Shown here: one piece after another, positions 45,666 through 53,765 of the stretch
Layout of the letters: each line of letters starts with the position of its first letter
Numbering within the stretch: the first letter of the stretch is position 1
NCBI RefSeq assembly: GCF_946479755.1
Contig: NZ_CAMLHC010000008.1
Location: 124,001-188,000 of the forward strand
Length of the DNA stretch: 64,000 bases
From: an uncultured Chitinophaga sp.
GTDB taxonomy: Bacteria; Bacteroidota; Bacteroidia; Chitinophagales; Chitinophagaceae
Direction of reading: 5' to 3'
The notes under the pieces: generated by a model
Seen by the model: the letters and a program-made list of their open reading frames with translations, nothing else
Databases searched by the model: none
What the model was told of the DNA's origin: nothing
Position numbers and translations under genes: made by a program

Positions 45666-46730
45666 ATGATAGACAAACTCGAAGCGATAAAAGGCCGTTT
45701 TGAACAGGTGGCGCTGGCACTGACCAACCCGGAAGTGGTGAGCGACAACAAAAAATTTGGCCAGCTTAGCAAGGAATACCGGCAGCTGGAGAAGATCGTG
45801 AAGGCATATGATGCCTACCGGAAGCTGTTGGACAATATTGCCTTCAACAAGGAAGTGCTGGACAGTGGCGACGAAGAGATGCGCGAACTGGCCAAAGCCG
45901 AAACGGAAGCGCTGCAGGAGCAGAAGCAGGAGCAGGAAGAACTGATCCGCAACCTGCTGATCCCCAAAGACCCCCAGGATGAAAAAAATGCCATCCTTGA
46001 AATACGCGCCGGTACCGGTGGTGATGAGGCCAGCCTCTTCGCCGGCGACCTGATGCGCATGTACCTGCGTTTCTGCGAAACCAAAGGCTGGAGCACCAAC
46101 CTGCTGAATGAGACGCCCGGTTCCGCCGGCGGCTTCAAGGAGGTGGTGATAGAAGTCAGCGGAGACGACGTATATGGTACCCTGAAATTTGAATCCGGCG
46201 TGCACCGCGTACAGCGTGTACCCGCCACAGAAGCTGCCGGCCGTGTGCACACTTCCGCCGCTACCGTGGCGGTGCTGCCCGAAGCCGAAGAGGTGGACGT
46301 GGACGTGCGCGAAGCGGACATTAAGATGGATACTTTCCGTTCCTCCGGCGCTGGTGGCCAGCACGTAAACAAAACTGAGTCTGCGGTGAGGCTTACCCAC
46401 ATCCCTACCGGCGTGGTAGTGGAATGCCAGGAAGGCCGCAGCCAGCACTCCAACCGCGAGATCGCCATGAAGATGCTGCGTACGCGCATCTATGAGGCCG
46501 CGGTCCGCAAGCATGAGGATGCCATCGCCTCCCAGCGTAAGAGCCTTGTGTCTACCGGCGACCGTTCCGCTAAAATCCGCACCTATAACTATCCGCAAGG
46601 CCGTGTTACAGACCATCGTATAGGCATGACCGTATATAACCTCGACGCTTTCATGAACGGGGAAATCAAGGACATGGTAGATGCGCTGCAGTTTGCAGAG
46701 AATGCAGAGAAACTGAAACAAGGCAGCTAG
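45666..46730 (+). CDS. prfA: Peptide chain release factor 1
   Basis: 354-residue class I release factor reading UAA and UAG. The codon-recognition tripeptide PAT is at 186-188 in VQRVPATEAAGR, which marks RF1 instead of RF2 (SPF). The catalytic GGQ is at 230-232 in GAGGQHVNKT, whose glutamine is the usual methylation site. N-terminal helical domain (1-100) and C-terminal domain complete. No PrmC methyltransferase gene is adjacent. A large palindromic intergenic element follows the stop. Confidence 0.98.
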   Translation: MIDKLEAIKGRFEQVALALTNPEVVSDNKKFGQLSKEYRQLEKIVKAYDAYRKLLDNIAFNKEVLDSGDEEMRELAKAETEALQEQKQEQEELIRNLLIPKDPQDEKNAILEIRAGTGGDEASLFAGDLMRMYLRFCETKGWSTNLLNETPGSAGGFKEVVIEVSGDDVYGTLKFESGVHRVQRVPATEAAGRVHTSAATVAVLPEAEEVDVDVREADIKMDTFRSSGAGGQHVNKTESAVRLTHIPTGVVVECQEGRSQHSNREIAMKMLRTRIYEAAVRKHEDAIASQRKSLVSTGDRSAKIRTYNYPQGRVTDHRIGMTVYNLDAFMNGEIKDMVDALQFAENAEKLKQGS

Positions 46731-46734
46731 TCCC

Positions 46735-46953
46735 GCGAAGGAGCAAGGTGAGCAAAGCGCGCTAAGGAGCGGAGGTCAATTAAGATCAAATAAGATTTAA
46801 AAAAAATATAACAGAGCGAAGAGAACACAAAACCGGTGGTTTTCTTCGCTCTCTTTTATGTCCTTTGCGCCTTTGCTGCTTAGCGTTTTTGCGTGAAACT
46901 CCGTGCTGATCTCCGCTTCTTAGCGCGCTTTGCCCACTTATCCCCTTTGCGTA
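46735..46953. repeat. Large imperfect palindromic intergenic element (MITE/REP-like)
   Basis: Arms 46749-46778 and 46907-46936 are complementary at 27 of 30 positions (core GCAAAGCGCGCTAAG), and weaker complementarity continues outward to about 46735 and 46953. Inside is a second hairpin AGAGCGAAGA/TCTTCGCTCT (about 46813-46855), which would also serve as a prfA terminator, and a quasi-repetitive run of TTTGCGC/CTTAGCG units (46862-46895). No coding frame. It fills nearly all of the 313-bp prfA-47044 gap. Confidence 0.75.
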
Positions 46954-47043
46954 CGTGAGTTGGTGGGATACCGGAATAGTCTTACATTTATTTAAACCAC
47001 TATTAAACCACAACATTTTTTCTTCCACAAAATCCATATCAAG

Positions 47044-47637
47044 ATGTTAGAGCAATTAATGCAACTTGTTCGGGAAAACGCGCAGAGCACCGTTGTTGAT
47101 AATCCTGCAGTACCCAATGAACAGAATGAAGCAGTGATCGGCGCTGCGACAGAATCTATTGCCAGCGGCCTGCAACAGGAACTGGCTAACGGCAACACCG
47201 AAGGCGTTTTGTCCCTTTTGGGCGGTCAGTCGGCTACCGGCGCTACCCAGGACAACCCGGTGGTAGGTAATATCTCCAATAATTTTGTTGGTACGCTGCT
47301 CGAGAAATTCAACCTGGACAAAGGGGCGGCCACCCAGCTGGCGGCTTCCCTGATACCGACGGTATTGGGTTCCCTGGTGAATAAAACCAACGACCCGTCC
47401 AACAGTAATTTCAGCCTCAACAGCATCTTCAGTTCCCTGACCGGCGGCGCCGCCAATGGTATCGATCTGCAGGGTGTGCTGGGCCAGCTGTCCGGCGGCC
47501 TGGATAAAAACGGCGACGGTAAAGTGGACCTGAGCGATCTTTCCGGCCTGTTCTCCAATGGCGCCAGCCAGCAGCAGCAGGGCGGTAACGATGCCGGCGG
47601 TGGTATCGGCGGCATGCTCAAGAACCTTTTGGGCTAA
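47044..47637 (+). CDS. Conserved-type hypothetical protein with one EF-hand-like loop
   Basis: 197 residues without a signal peptide or membrane helix. The N-terminal two thirds is helical and Q/N/A/G rich, and resembles DUF937-like proteins with repeated short hydrophobic helices (LLGGQ, VGTLLEKFNLD, LAASLIPTVLGSLV). Near residue 155 is DKNGDGKVDLSDL, a good EF-hand/dockerin-type calcium loop. The tail is glycine-glutamine rich and ends in GGMLKNLLG. I do not know the function; calcium binding is inferred from the loop alone. ATG start; a TACATTTA near-consensus box lies about 60 nt upstream. Confidence 0.72.
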   Translation: MLEQLMQLVRENAQSTVVDNPAVPNEQNEAVIGAATESIASGLQQELANGNTEGVLSLLGGQSATGATQDNPVVGNISNNFVGTLLEKFNLDKGAATQLAASLIPTVLGSLVNKTNDPSNSNFSLNSIFSSLTGGAANGIDLQGVLGQLSGGLDKNGDGKVDLSDLSGLFSNGASQQQQGGNDAGGGIGGMLKNLLG

Positions 47638-47793
47638 TTTTTTGTTTACTCTCCGGATGTATTCATAACGGCAAAAACACAAGCATATCGTATATAATTA
47701 TTTGATTATAAGAAGATTGCTTGTGTTTTTTTAATGTTTGTTCAGTATTGTGTTTCAGGTAGTTGTGGATACCGAAAAGAAACTGGCAAAGTA

Positions 47794-47822
47794 TTTGTTT
47801 CCCAATTTTCGACTTACATTTG
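47794..47822 (+). promoter_or_regulatory. Promoter of the OmpA-like lipoprotein gene
   Basis: TTTG (47794-47797), a 17-bp spacer and TACATTTG (47815-47822) match both Bacteroidota elements. This rules out the longer reading frame that opens at 47734. Confidence 0.65.
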
Positions 47823-47868
47823 TCATCCTGAATTATATATAATAACCTTCATGTTTAAAATTACTATG

Positions 47869-48549
47869 ATGAAAAGACTCAATGTTCTGGTAGCCCTGGT
47901 TTTGTCAGTAACCATGTTGTTTAGCTGTAGCACCTGGCAGAGCATGGATAATACTAAAAAAGGCGCTGCTATCGGTGTAGGCGGCGGTGCTGCTGCCGGT
48001 GCGATCATCGGTAAAGCGGCCGGTAACACAGCGCTGGGCGCTATTATTGGTGCTGCTCTTGGTGGTGCTGGTGGTGCCCTGATTGGTAAGAAAATGGATA
48101 AGCAGGCACAGGAAATCAAAAATGAAGTGCCGAACGCAACCGTTGAACGTGTAGGGGAAGGTATTAACGTAACTTTTGATGCAGGCGTACTGTTTGGTTT
48201 TGATAAGTCTGACATATCTCCTGCTGCCCAGGAAAGTATCCAGCAGCTGGCACAGATCCTGAACAAATACCCTGACACTTACGTTCGTGTGGAAGGTCAC
48301 ACGGATGATAAAGGCACAGACGCTTACAACATGGGCCTGTCTGAAAGAAGGACCAACAGCGTGATGGCTTATCTGAAAGCACAAGGTGTTGCTGCCAGCC
48401 GTATCCAGGGTTTCTGGTATGGTGAAAGCCAGCCTAAAGTTCCGAACGATTCAGAAGCTAACCGCGCTAAAAACCGTCGTGTTGAGTTCTCTATCTTCGC
48501 TAACGACAAGATGAAAGTGGACGCGAAGAAAGAAGCGGGTCAGCAATAA
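47869..48549 (+). CDS. OmpA-family lipoprotein with glycine-zipper segment
   Basis: 226 residues from the ATG at 47869 (47866 and 47851 are possible). Lipobox MLFSC (cysteine about residue 19), then a glycine-zipper stretch (about 30-70: GVGGGAAAGAIIGKAAGN) and a C-terminal OmpA/Pal peptidoglycan-binding domain (100-215) with VRVEGHTDDKG and LSERRTNSVMAYL, plus NRAKNRRVEF. It tethers the outer membrane to the cell wall in the manner of Pal. The frame extends to 47734, but the promoter at 47794-47822 lies inside that extension. Strong terminator after the stop. Confidence 0.93.
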   Translation: MKRLNVLVALVLSVTMLFSCSTWQSMDNTKKGAAIGVGGGAAAGAIIGKAAGNTALGAIIGAALGGAGGALIGKKMDKQAQEIKNEVPNATVERVGEGINVTFDAGVLFGFDKSDISPAAQESIQQLAQILNKYPDTYVRVEGHTDDKGTDAYNMGLSERRTNSVMAYLKAQGVAASRIQGFWYGESQPKVPNDSEANRAKNRRVEFSIFANDKMKVDAKKEAGQQ

Positions 48550-48588
48550 AATATTAAATACACATATTTCTCATAAGCAGATATACAT

Positions 48589-48616
48589 TCCCCCCTGGTT
48601 CCAGGGGGGATTTTTT
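48589..48616 (+). terminator. Terminator of the OmpA-like gene
   Basis: TCCCCCCTGG (48589-48598) and CCAGGGGGGA (48601-48610) pair perfectly and T6 follows. The T-tract overlaps the last bases of the convergent VanZ gene (stop 48615-48617). Confidence 0.93.
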
Positions 48617-49004
48617 ATTTAGGCTGTCTGAAAAACAGGTAGCGTACCAGTTTAAATACAAATACGCCGGCGATGGCGCCGAGTGTATCCGCGATGATGT
48701 CGTATCCGTCAAAGCTGCGGCCAATGGCCCAGTATTTCTGGATCAGTTCTATAATGAAGCCGTAAATAGCTGCCAGTATCACAAACAGCAACAATGTGCG
48801 GGAAGATATCTGTTTGTAGTGCCAGTATACGCCCAGGCTGAGGAACAACACAATGCCGCCGAACAGACCGAAGTGAACAATCTTATCGAAATGTATTCTT
48901 GTCAGAAAAGAGTTGGAGGGGATATCGTTGCCGGGCAGGGTACACAATATGAGGATCAATATAATCCATACGGTGGCCGGAAGGTAGTATTTCCAGATGT
49001 TCAT
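48615..49004 (-). CDS. VanZ-family membrane protein
   Basis: 129 residues, four predicted membrane helices, VanZ-like fold. The N-terminal helix ATVWIILILILCTLPGNDIP and the HFDKIVHFGLFGGIVLFLSL motif with conserved charged residues are typical, as is the EL..YWAIGRSFDGYDIIADTLGA segment. VanZ in enterococci gives low-level teicoplanin resistance by an unknown mechanism; most homologues are uncharacterised and that function should not be assumed. It stands alone, downstream of the gcvH terminator on the same strand. Confidence 0.87.
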   Translation of the reverse strand: MNIWKYYLPATVWIILILILCTLPGNDIPSNSFLTRIHFDKIVHFGLFGGIVLFLSLGVYWHYKQISSRTLLLFVILAAIYGFIIELIQKYWAIGRSFDGYDIIADTLGAIAGVFVFKLVRYLFFRQPK

Positions 49005-49032
49005 GATCCAGTAAATCGATTAACGTTGTCCG

Positions 49033-49076
49033 AAAAAAAAGACAACAGGCGTGCGGAACGCGCATCCTGTTGTCTT
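49033..49076 (-). terminator. gcvH terminator
   Basis: AAGACAACAGG (49039-49049) pairs with CCTGTTGTCTT (49066-49076), with an inner TGCG/CGCA stem. On the minus strand T8 follows (complement of 49033-49040). Confidence 0.88.
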
Positions 49077-49103
49077 GTCTATATGAAATATCAGTTGGCG
49101 TAA

Positions 49104-49484
49104 TTATTCACCTACCAGGGCCTGGTATGCAGCGGCATCCAGCAGGGCGGCAACATCAGCAGGGTTGGAAACGGTCATTTTGATCATCCAGCCTTCCCCG
49201 TAAGGGTCGCTATTTACCAATTCGGGTTCGCTTTCCAGGTCGGTGTTGAGGGTGTCGATTTTACCAGCAACAGGCAGGAACAGGTCAGAAACAGTTTTTA
49301 CTGCTTCTACAGTACCGAATACTTCTTCGGCGCCTAAAGTCTTACCTACAGTAGGAATATCAACAAATACGATGTCACCTAATTCGCGTTGTGCAAATTC
49401 GGTGATGCCGATTGTAGCAACGTTACCTTCTAATAAAACCCATTCGTGATCCTTGGTGTAACGCAGGTTTGACGGAAAATTCAT
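49104..49484 (-). CDS. gcvH: Glycine cleavage system H protein
   Basis: 126 residues from the ATG at 49484. The frame extends to 49583 but the extra residues are not H-protein-like, and the longer start would overlap the upstream gene. The lipoyl-lysine is K63 in [13 protein letters not shown], and the domain begins [10 protein letters not shown]. The H protein shuttles the methylamine group between the P, T and L proteins of glycine cleavage. gcvP and gcvT are not in the window, as is usual for scattered gcv genes in Bacteroidota. A hairpin with T8 ends it. Confidence 0.97.
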   Translation of the reverse strand: MNFPSNLRYTKDHEWVLLEGNVATIGITEFAQRELGDIVFVDIPTVGKTLGAEEVFGTVEAVKTVSDLFLPVAGKIDTLNTDLESEPELVNSDPYGEGWMIKMTVSNPADVAALLDAAAYQALVGE

Positions 49485-49567
49485 AATTAGTTTGGTTTTG
49501 AGCCGTAAAAGTACTGAATCCTTTGTATTTACGGAGTTTTTGATTTTGATATTTTGATGAACGTTTT

Positions 49568-50230
49568 TTAGAAGAACAGCCACTTCTTTATGACCCTTAT
49601 TTTCATGGGAACATTCTCCACTGGCCTGTTATGGCTGTCTGTCTTCACCGCGGCTATTTTATCGATTACCTCCATGCCTTTGATCACCTGGCCAAATACC
49701 GTATAGTTTTGGTCAAGATGTGGTGACCCGCCTTCTGTCTTGTAGATCTCCCGCTGGTCTACAGGGATCTTACGGCCGCCCAGCCTTGTTTTTTCCAGCT
49801 TGTCCAGCTCCTCGTCCGTAAAGACTTTCCCCTGTACGATATAGAACTGGCATCCGGAGGAAGCTTTGGTGGGGTTGTCGTCGCGGGCAGCGGCCAGTGC
49901 GCCTTTCCGATGGAACAGGTCCAGCTGGAATTCAGGCGGAACGGTATACCCTACATCGCCTTCGCCCAGCACGGCGCCGGCTTTGGCCCGTTTGGAATCC
50001 GGGTCGCCTCCCTGGATCATAAACTGTTTGATCACCCGGTGGAACAGCGTACTGTCGTAGAAGTGCCGTCTGCTCAGCTTCAGGAAATTATCCCGGTGTT
50101 TGGGCGTCTGGTCGTGCAGGCGGATGATCATGGTGCCGTAGGGCGTGATGACCTTTACTTTCCTGTTTTTGGCCATGGCCATAGCGCTGATGGCCAGCAA
50201 TAAGGTACAAAGGAGTACGATTTTTTTCAT
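49568..50230 (-). CDS. Exported cyclophilin-type peptidyl-prolyl isomerase
   Basis: 220 residues with a signal peptide ([20 protein letters not shown]). The cyclophilin core follows: [15 protein letters not shown] (catalytic arginine and FMxQGGD), [11 protein letters not shown] and [17 protein letters not shown]. An insertion of about 35 residues between the last two motifs ([13 protein letters not shown]...) is typical of Bacteroidota exported cyclophilins. It accelerates proline isomerisation during folding in the periplasm. It begins 8 bp after the 112-residue gene and is cotranscribed with it. Confidence 0.95.
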   Translation of the reverse strand: MKKIVLLCTLLLAISAMAMAKNRKVKVITPYGTMIIRLHDQTPKHRDNFLKLSRRHFYDSTLFHRVIKQFMIQGGDPDSKRAKAGAVLGEGDVGYTVPPEFQLDLFHRKGALAAARDDNPTKASSGCQFYIVQGKVFTDEELDKLEKTRLGGRKIPVDQREIYKTEGGSPHLDQNYTVFGQVIKGMEVIDKIAAVKTDSHNRPVENVPMKIRVIKKWLFF

Positions 50231-50238
50231 ACGGTGGA

Positions 50239-50577
50239 TTATGCTTCTTCTTCGTCAGCGAAATACTCGATGATATGTTCTTTCAGGAATGCTTCCTGTT
50301 CTTCGAGGTTGAATTTGGGAACGGGCTGCAGCTCTTTGAAATGGGGCCATCCGTCTTTATCGTAGCCGTCTACTTCATAGTACCCGCTTTTGCTGAGGAG
50401 GGTACAGACGGCCACATGCATCAGGTCCTGTTTCTGTTCTTTTGTGTATTTCTTCTTCAGATGATTGATTTCATTGACGCCGATGAGGAACAGGATCGCC
50501 TCCATATTGGGCTTTTTCCCGAACCTGGCCGTCAGCATATCTTCTACGGGTTTCCACCGCTTCTCAAGATCTTCCAT
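50239..50577 (-). CDS. Small conserved-type hypothetical protein upstream of the cyclophilin gene
   Basis: 112 residues, acidic, no signal peptide or membrane helix. A helical N-terminus (ARFGKKPNMEAILFLIGVNE, first part) carries a pattern of alternating charged and hydrophobic residues, and the C-terminus ends in an acidic DEEEA run. I recognise it as the kind of short cytosolic protein that recurs in Bacteroidota beside cyclophilin genes, but I know no function. The leader contains a GTGGCT/AGCCAC hairpin (50615-50629) right at the expected 5' end of the mRNA, downstream of a TACATTTG box at 50632-50639. Confidence 0.72.
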   Translation of the reverse strand: MEDLEKRWKPVEDMLTARFGKKPNMEAILFLIGVNEINHLKKKYTKEQKQDLMHVAVCTLLSKSGYYEVDGYDKDGWPHFKELQPVPKFNLEEQEAFLKEHIIEYFADEEEA

Positions 50578-50631
50578 GATATTGCCTGTTTTTTGGGTCA
50601 GTGTTTGTGTTTAAGTGGCTCATAGCCACGG

Positions 50632-50639
50632 CAAATGTA
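50632..50639 (-). promoter_or_regulatory. -7 promoter box of the 50239-50577 / cyclophilin operon (TACATTTG)
   Basis: Exact TAnnTTTG on the minus strand. The start of transcription would fall at the GTGGCT-CAT-AGCCAC hairpin (50615-50629), about 50 nt before the ATG. Confidence 0.5.
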
Positions 50640-50826
50640 CGTTATACGGAAAAATATTATATAAATATGCGGGAGCTTTCTTAATTTGGGCATCCCCGTT
50701 ATGCTGATTTTCATGGGAATGAGCCACAGTAGCAAGTTTAACAGCATTTTAACGGCCATTTCACATAGTGATAAGTTTTATTTGACAAGAGAATGTTTAT
50801 TTTAGCACACTTGAAAAACTAACAGC

Positions 50827-51828
50827 ATGGAAAATACATCGTCCGATATCCGGCAACTGAATGAAAAAATTCACCAGGCCAGCGCTTTTGTGGACCTCCT
50901 GAACATGGAGTTGGGCAAGGTAATTGTGGGGCAGCGTTATATGGTGGAAAGATTGCTCATCGGCTTGCTGGCACAGGGGCACGTATTGCTCGAAGGTGTT
51001 CCCGGTTTGGCGAAAACCTTGTCTATCAAATCACTGTCATCCGCCATCAATGCGAAGTTCAGCCGTATCCAGTTTACGCCCGACCTGTTACCGGCGGACG
51101 TGGTGGGTACCATGATCTACAACCAGCAGAAGAACGAGTTTGTGGTACGTAAAGGGCCTATCTTCGCCAACTTTATCCTGGCGGACGAGATCAACCGCGC
51201 CCCGGCCAAAGTACAGAGCGCCCTGCTGGAAGCCATGCAGGAAAGACAGATCACCATCGGCGACAGCACCTTCAAACTGGACGACCCCTTCCTGGTACTG
51301 GCCACCCAGAACCCGATAGAACAGGAAGGTACTTATACCCTGCCGGAAGCGCAGGTAGACCGTTTCATGCTGAAAGTAGTGATCGGTTACCCTACCAAGG
51401 AAGAGGAAAGACACATCATCCGTCAGAACCTGAACCCTGAAGCTTCCGCTCCTATCCGCCCGGTGATACAGCCGGCCGATATCCTGGAAGCGCGTAAGCT
51501 GGTACGGGAAGTGTACATGGACGAGAAAATCGAAAAATATATCATCGATATCGTATTCGCTACCCGTAACCCGGAAGAGTACAAACTGCAGAAGCTGAAG
51601 CCACTGATCTCCTATGGCGGTTCTCCAAGGGCCAGCATCAACCTGGCGCTGGCGGCCAAAGCTTATGCCTTTATGAAACGCAGAGGATATGTGATCCCGG
51701 AAGACGTACGCAGCATCTGCTTTGACGTGATGCGCCACCGTGTTGGCCTCACCTATGAAGCAGAAGCAGAAAACGTGACCAGCGAAAACATCCTCAGCGA
51801 AATTCTCAACGCCGTAGAAGTGCCATAA
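50827..51828 (+). CDS. MoxR-family AAA+ ATPase
   Basis: 333 residues: Walker A GVPGLAKT (57-64), Walker B/metal segment ILADEINRAP (117-126), sensor motif ATQNPIEQEGTY, and the C-terminal lid domain. MoxR proteins act as chaperone-like ATPases that mature or insert metal cofactors into partner complexes together with VWA-domain proteins. Here the partners follow at once: DUF58 (9 bp downstream), a BatD-like protein and BatA. ATG start. The promoter is not obvious; a one-mismatch box TATTTTAG lies at 50798-50805. Confidence 0.95.
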   Translation: MENTSSDIRQLNEKIHQASAFVDLLNMELGKVIVGQRYMVERLLIGLLAQGHVLLEGVPGLAKTLSIKSLSSAINAKFSRIQFTPDLLPADVVGTMIYNQQKNEFVVRKGPIFANFILADEINRAPAKVQSALLEAMQERQITIGDSTFKLDDPFLVLATQNPIEQEGTYTLPEAQVDRFMLKVVIGYPTKEEERHIIRQNLNPEASAPIRPVIQPADILEARKLVREVYMDEKIEKYIIDIVFATRNPEEYKLQKLKPLISYGGSPRASINLALAAKAYAFMKRRGYVIPEDVRSICFDVMRHRVGLTYEAEAENVTSENILSEILNAVEVP

Positions 51829-51837
51829 TCGTTTACC

Positions 51838-52707
51838 ATGTTGGACACTGCCGAAATACTCAAAAAGGTAAGACAGATAGAAATCAAGACCAAAGGGCTT
51901 ACCAACCACATCTTTGCAGGCGAATACCATAGCGCTTTCAAAGGTCGTGGCATGTCGTTCAGCGAGGTGAGGGACTATCACTTCGGGGACGACGTACGGT
52001 CTATCGACTGGAACGTGACCGCCCGTTTCAATCACCCTTTTGTGAAGATTTTTGAAGAAGAAAGAGAGCTGACGGTGATGCTGCTGGTGGATATGAGCGA
52101 AAGCTCCTCCTTCGGTACCCAAAAGCGGGACAAAAGAGACCTGATCACCGAACTGTGCGCCGTACTGGCTTTTTCGGCCATCAAAAACAATGATAAGGTA
52201 GGCGTTATCTTCTTCAGCGACGGGATGGAAAAATATATCCCGCCCAAAAAAGGTAAATCACATATCCTGTTCATTATCCGTGAACTGCTATCGTTCACGC
52301 CTAAACGAAAAGGGACCAATATCAAGGAAACGCTCCGCTTCTTTAACAATGCCGCCAAAAAGCGCAGCATTGTATTTTTGTTGAGCGACTTCCTGTCCGG
52401 CGAATACCAGGACGCCCTGAACATAGCGGCCAAAAGGCACGATATGGTGGGCATCCAGGTATATGACCAGCGCGACCGGGAGCTGCCTCCCGTAGGGCTT
52501 ATCCAGGTGGCCGATGCTGAAACCGGCGCCACACAGTGGGTAGATACCGCTGACCGCCGGGTAAGGCAGTATTATGAACACCAGTTTGCCCAACATGCGC
52601 AATATTGCAAAAATGCCTTTATGAAAAGCGGCGCAGAGCTGATGACTATCCGTACCGATGAAGACTATGTAAAAGCTTTGCAGACATTTTTCCTGAACAG
52701 GGCGTAA
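51838..52707 (+). CDS. DUF58 (VWA-like) protein of the Bat operon
   Basis: 289-residue cytosolic DUF58 protein, a degenerate von Willebrand A fold. The signature GRGMSFSEVRDYHFGDDVRSIDWNVTARF is present (shown in part: DYHFGDDVRSIDWNVTARF), and a MIDAS-like strand LLVDMSESSSFGT retains the DxSxS pattern. It is probably the MoxR partner that bridges to the membrane Bat proteins. It begins 9 bp after moxR and is followed after 25 bp by the BatD-like gene, whose AAGGAGA ribosome site is clear. Confidence 0.92.
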   Translation: MLDTAEILKKVRQIEIKTKGLTNHIFAGEYHSAFKGRGMSFSEVRDYHFGDDVRSIDWNVTARFNHPFVKIFEEERELTVMLLVDMSESSSFGTQKRDKRDLITELCAVLAFSAIKNNDKVGVIFFSDGMEKYIPPKKGKSHILFIIRELLSFTPKRKGTNIKETLRFFNNAAKKRSIVFLLSDFLSGEYQDALNIAAKRHDMVGIQVYDQRDRELPPVGLIQVADAETGATQWVDTADRRVRQYYEHQFAQHAQYCKNAFMKSGAELMTIRTDEDYVKALQTFFLNRA

Positions 52708-52732
52708 GTTATTAAGGAGAGCAAATTCAGAC

Positions 52733-53740
52733 ATGTATAAACAGCAAGTGATAAGACGTATACTTTTATCTTTCTTTATTGGGTTGTTGTTCCCGTTAGG
52801 CCTGCTGGCGCAGAATACCCTCGAAGTGACCGCCAAAGCGGACAGCAGCAGCATCCGGATCGGTGAACAGCTAAAACTGCACCTGAAGGCCACCGTGCCG
52901 GCAGCGGTTTTCAACAAGCCCGAATTCAGGCTGCTGTTACCCATCGTGCCGGACTCCCTGGATCATTTTGAAGTGGTGACCCGCTCCAAGGTGGACACCC
53001 TGACACAGCAGGACATGAAGGTGCTGCAGCAAACGCTCACCGTTACCAGCTTCGACTCCGGCCACTGGGAGTTTCCCCCGCAGAAATTTGAAGTATACGG
53101 CGCTACCGGCGCCAACAGCGTAGATACCCTGTTCAGCCAGCCGCTGGGCATCGATGTCAATACCGTAGCGGTAGATACCACCAAAGCCTTTAAGCCGATC
53201 AAAACGGTACGGGCAGTACCCTGGAATATCTGGGACTACTGGCTGTATATCGCCATCGGCGCAGCCGTGGTGCTGATAGCGCTCGGCCTCTGGCTGTATT
53301 TCCGCAAACGTCCTGAAAAGAAGCCGGTAGAGAAATTGCCGTTGGTAACGCCTTACGACCTGGCCAGGCAGCAGCTGAAATCGCTCAAAGCGGAACAGCT
53401 GTGGCAGCAGGGGGATATCAAACAGTATTATACCCGGTTGACAGATATTTTGCGTACCTATTTTGAACATCAGTTTGGTATTGCGGCGCTGGAACAGACC
53501 TCTGAGGAGTTGCTGATAAATATCAAGCCGGTGACCAAACTAAACCAGCAAAGGGATAAATTACGCGCCCTGCTGGCCATTGCGGACCTTGCCAAGTTCG
53601 CCAAGCTGCAGCCCACTGCCGATGAGCATGAGGACTGTATGAACAAAGCCGAAGAGATCCTCGAATGGACAAGGCCCAAAGAAGAGCCGGCGGCGCCTGC
53701 GCCCGGCGCTCCTGAACAGAAGCCGCAGACAGGTGCGTAA
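52733..53740 (+). CDS. BatD-like membrane protein (N-terminal beta domain, one helix, DUF4381-like tail)
   Basis: 335 residues with a signal peptide (cleavage near GLLAQ), a beta-rich periplasmic domain (about 28-155), a membrane helix (about 172-192, LYIAIGAAVVLIALGLWLYF) and a cytosolic helical tail (205-310) like the DUF4381/BatD C-terminus, ending in a proline-alanine run. The tail probably contacts MoxR or the VWA proteins. Membership of the Bat complex is inferred from gene order between DUF58 and batA. Function in aerotolerance or envelope stress is proposed for Bat proteins but not established here. Confidence 0.8.
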   Translation: MYKQQVIRRILLSFFIGLLFPLGLLAQNTLEVTAKADSSSIRIGEQLKLHLKATVPAAVFNKPEFRLLLPIVPDSLDHFEVVTRSKVDTLTQQDMKVLQQTLTVTSFDSGHWEFPPQKFEVYGATGANSVDTLFSQPLGIDVNTVAVDTTKAFKPIKTVRAVPWNIWDYWLYIAIGAAVVLIALGLWLYFRKRPEKKPVEKLPLVTPYDLARQQLKSLKAEQLWQQGDIKQYYTRLTDILRTYFEHQFGIAALEQTSEELLINIKPVTKLNQQRDKLRALLAIADLAKFAKLQPTADEHEDCMNKAEEILEWTRPKEEPAAPAPGAPEQKPQTGA

Positions 53741-53765
53741 TTAGTCATTTAACTGAATTTAAGCG

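Noticed and set aside
45654..46721. 355-codon minus-strand frame
   Set aside because: Antisense shadow of prfA, with a His/Phe-rich composition typical of shadow frames.
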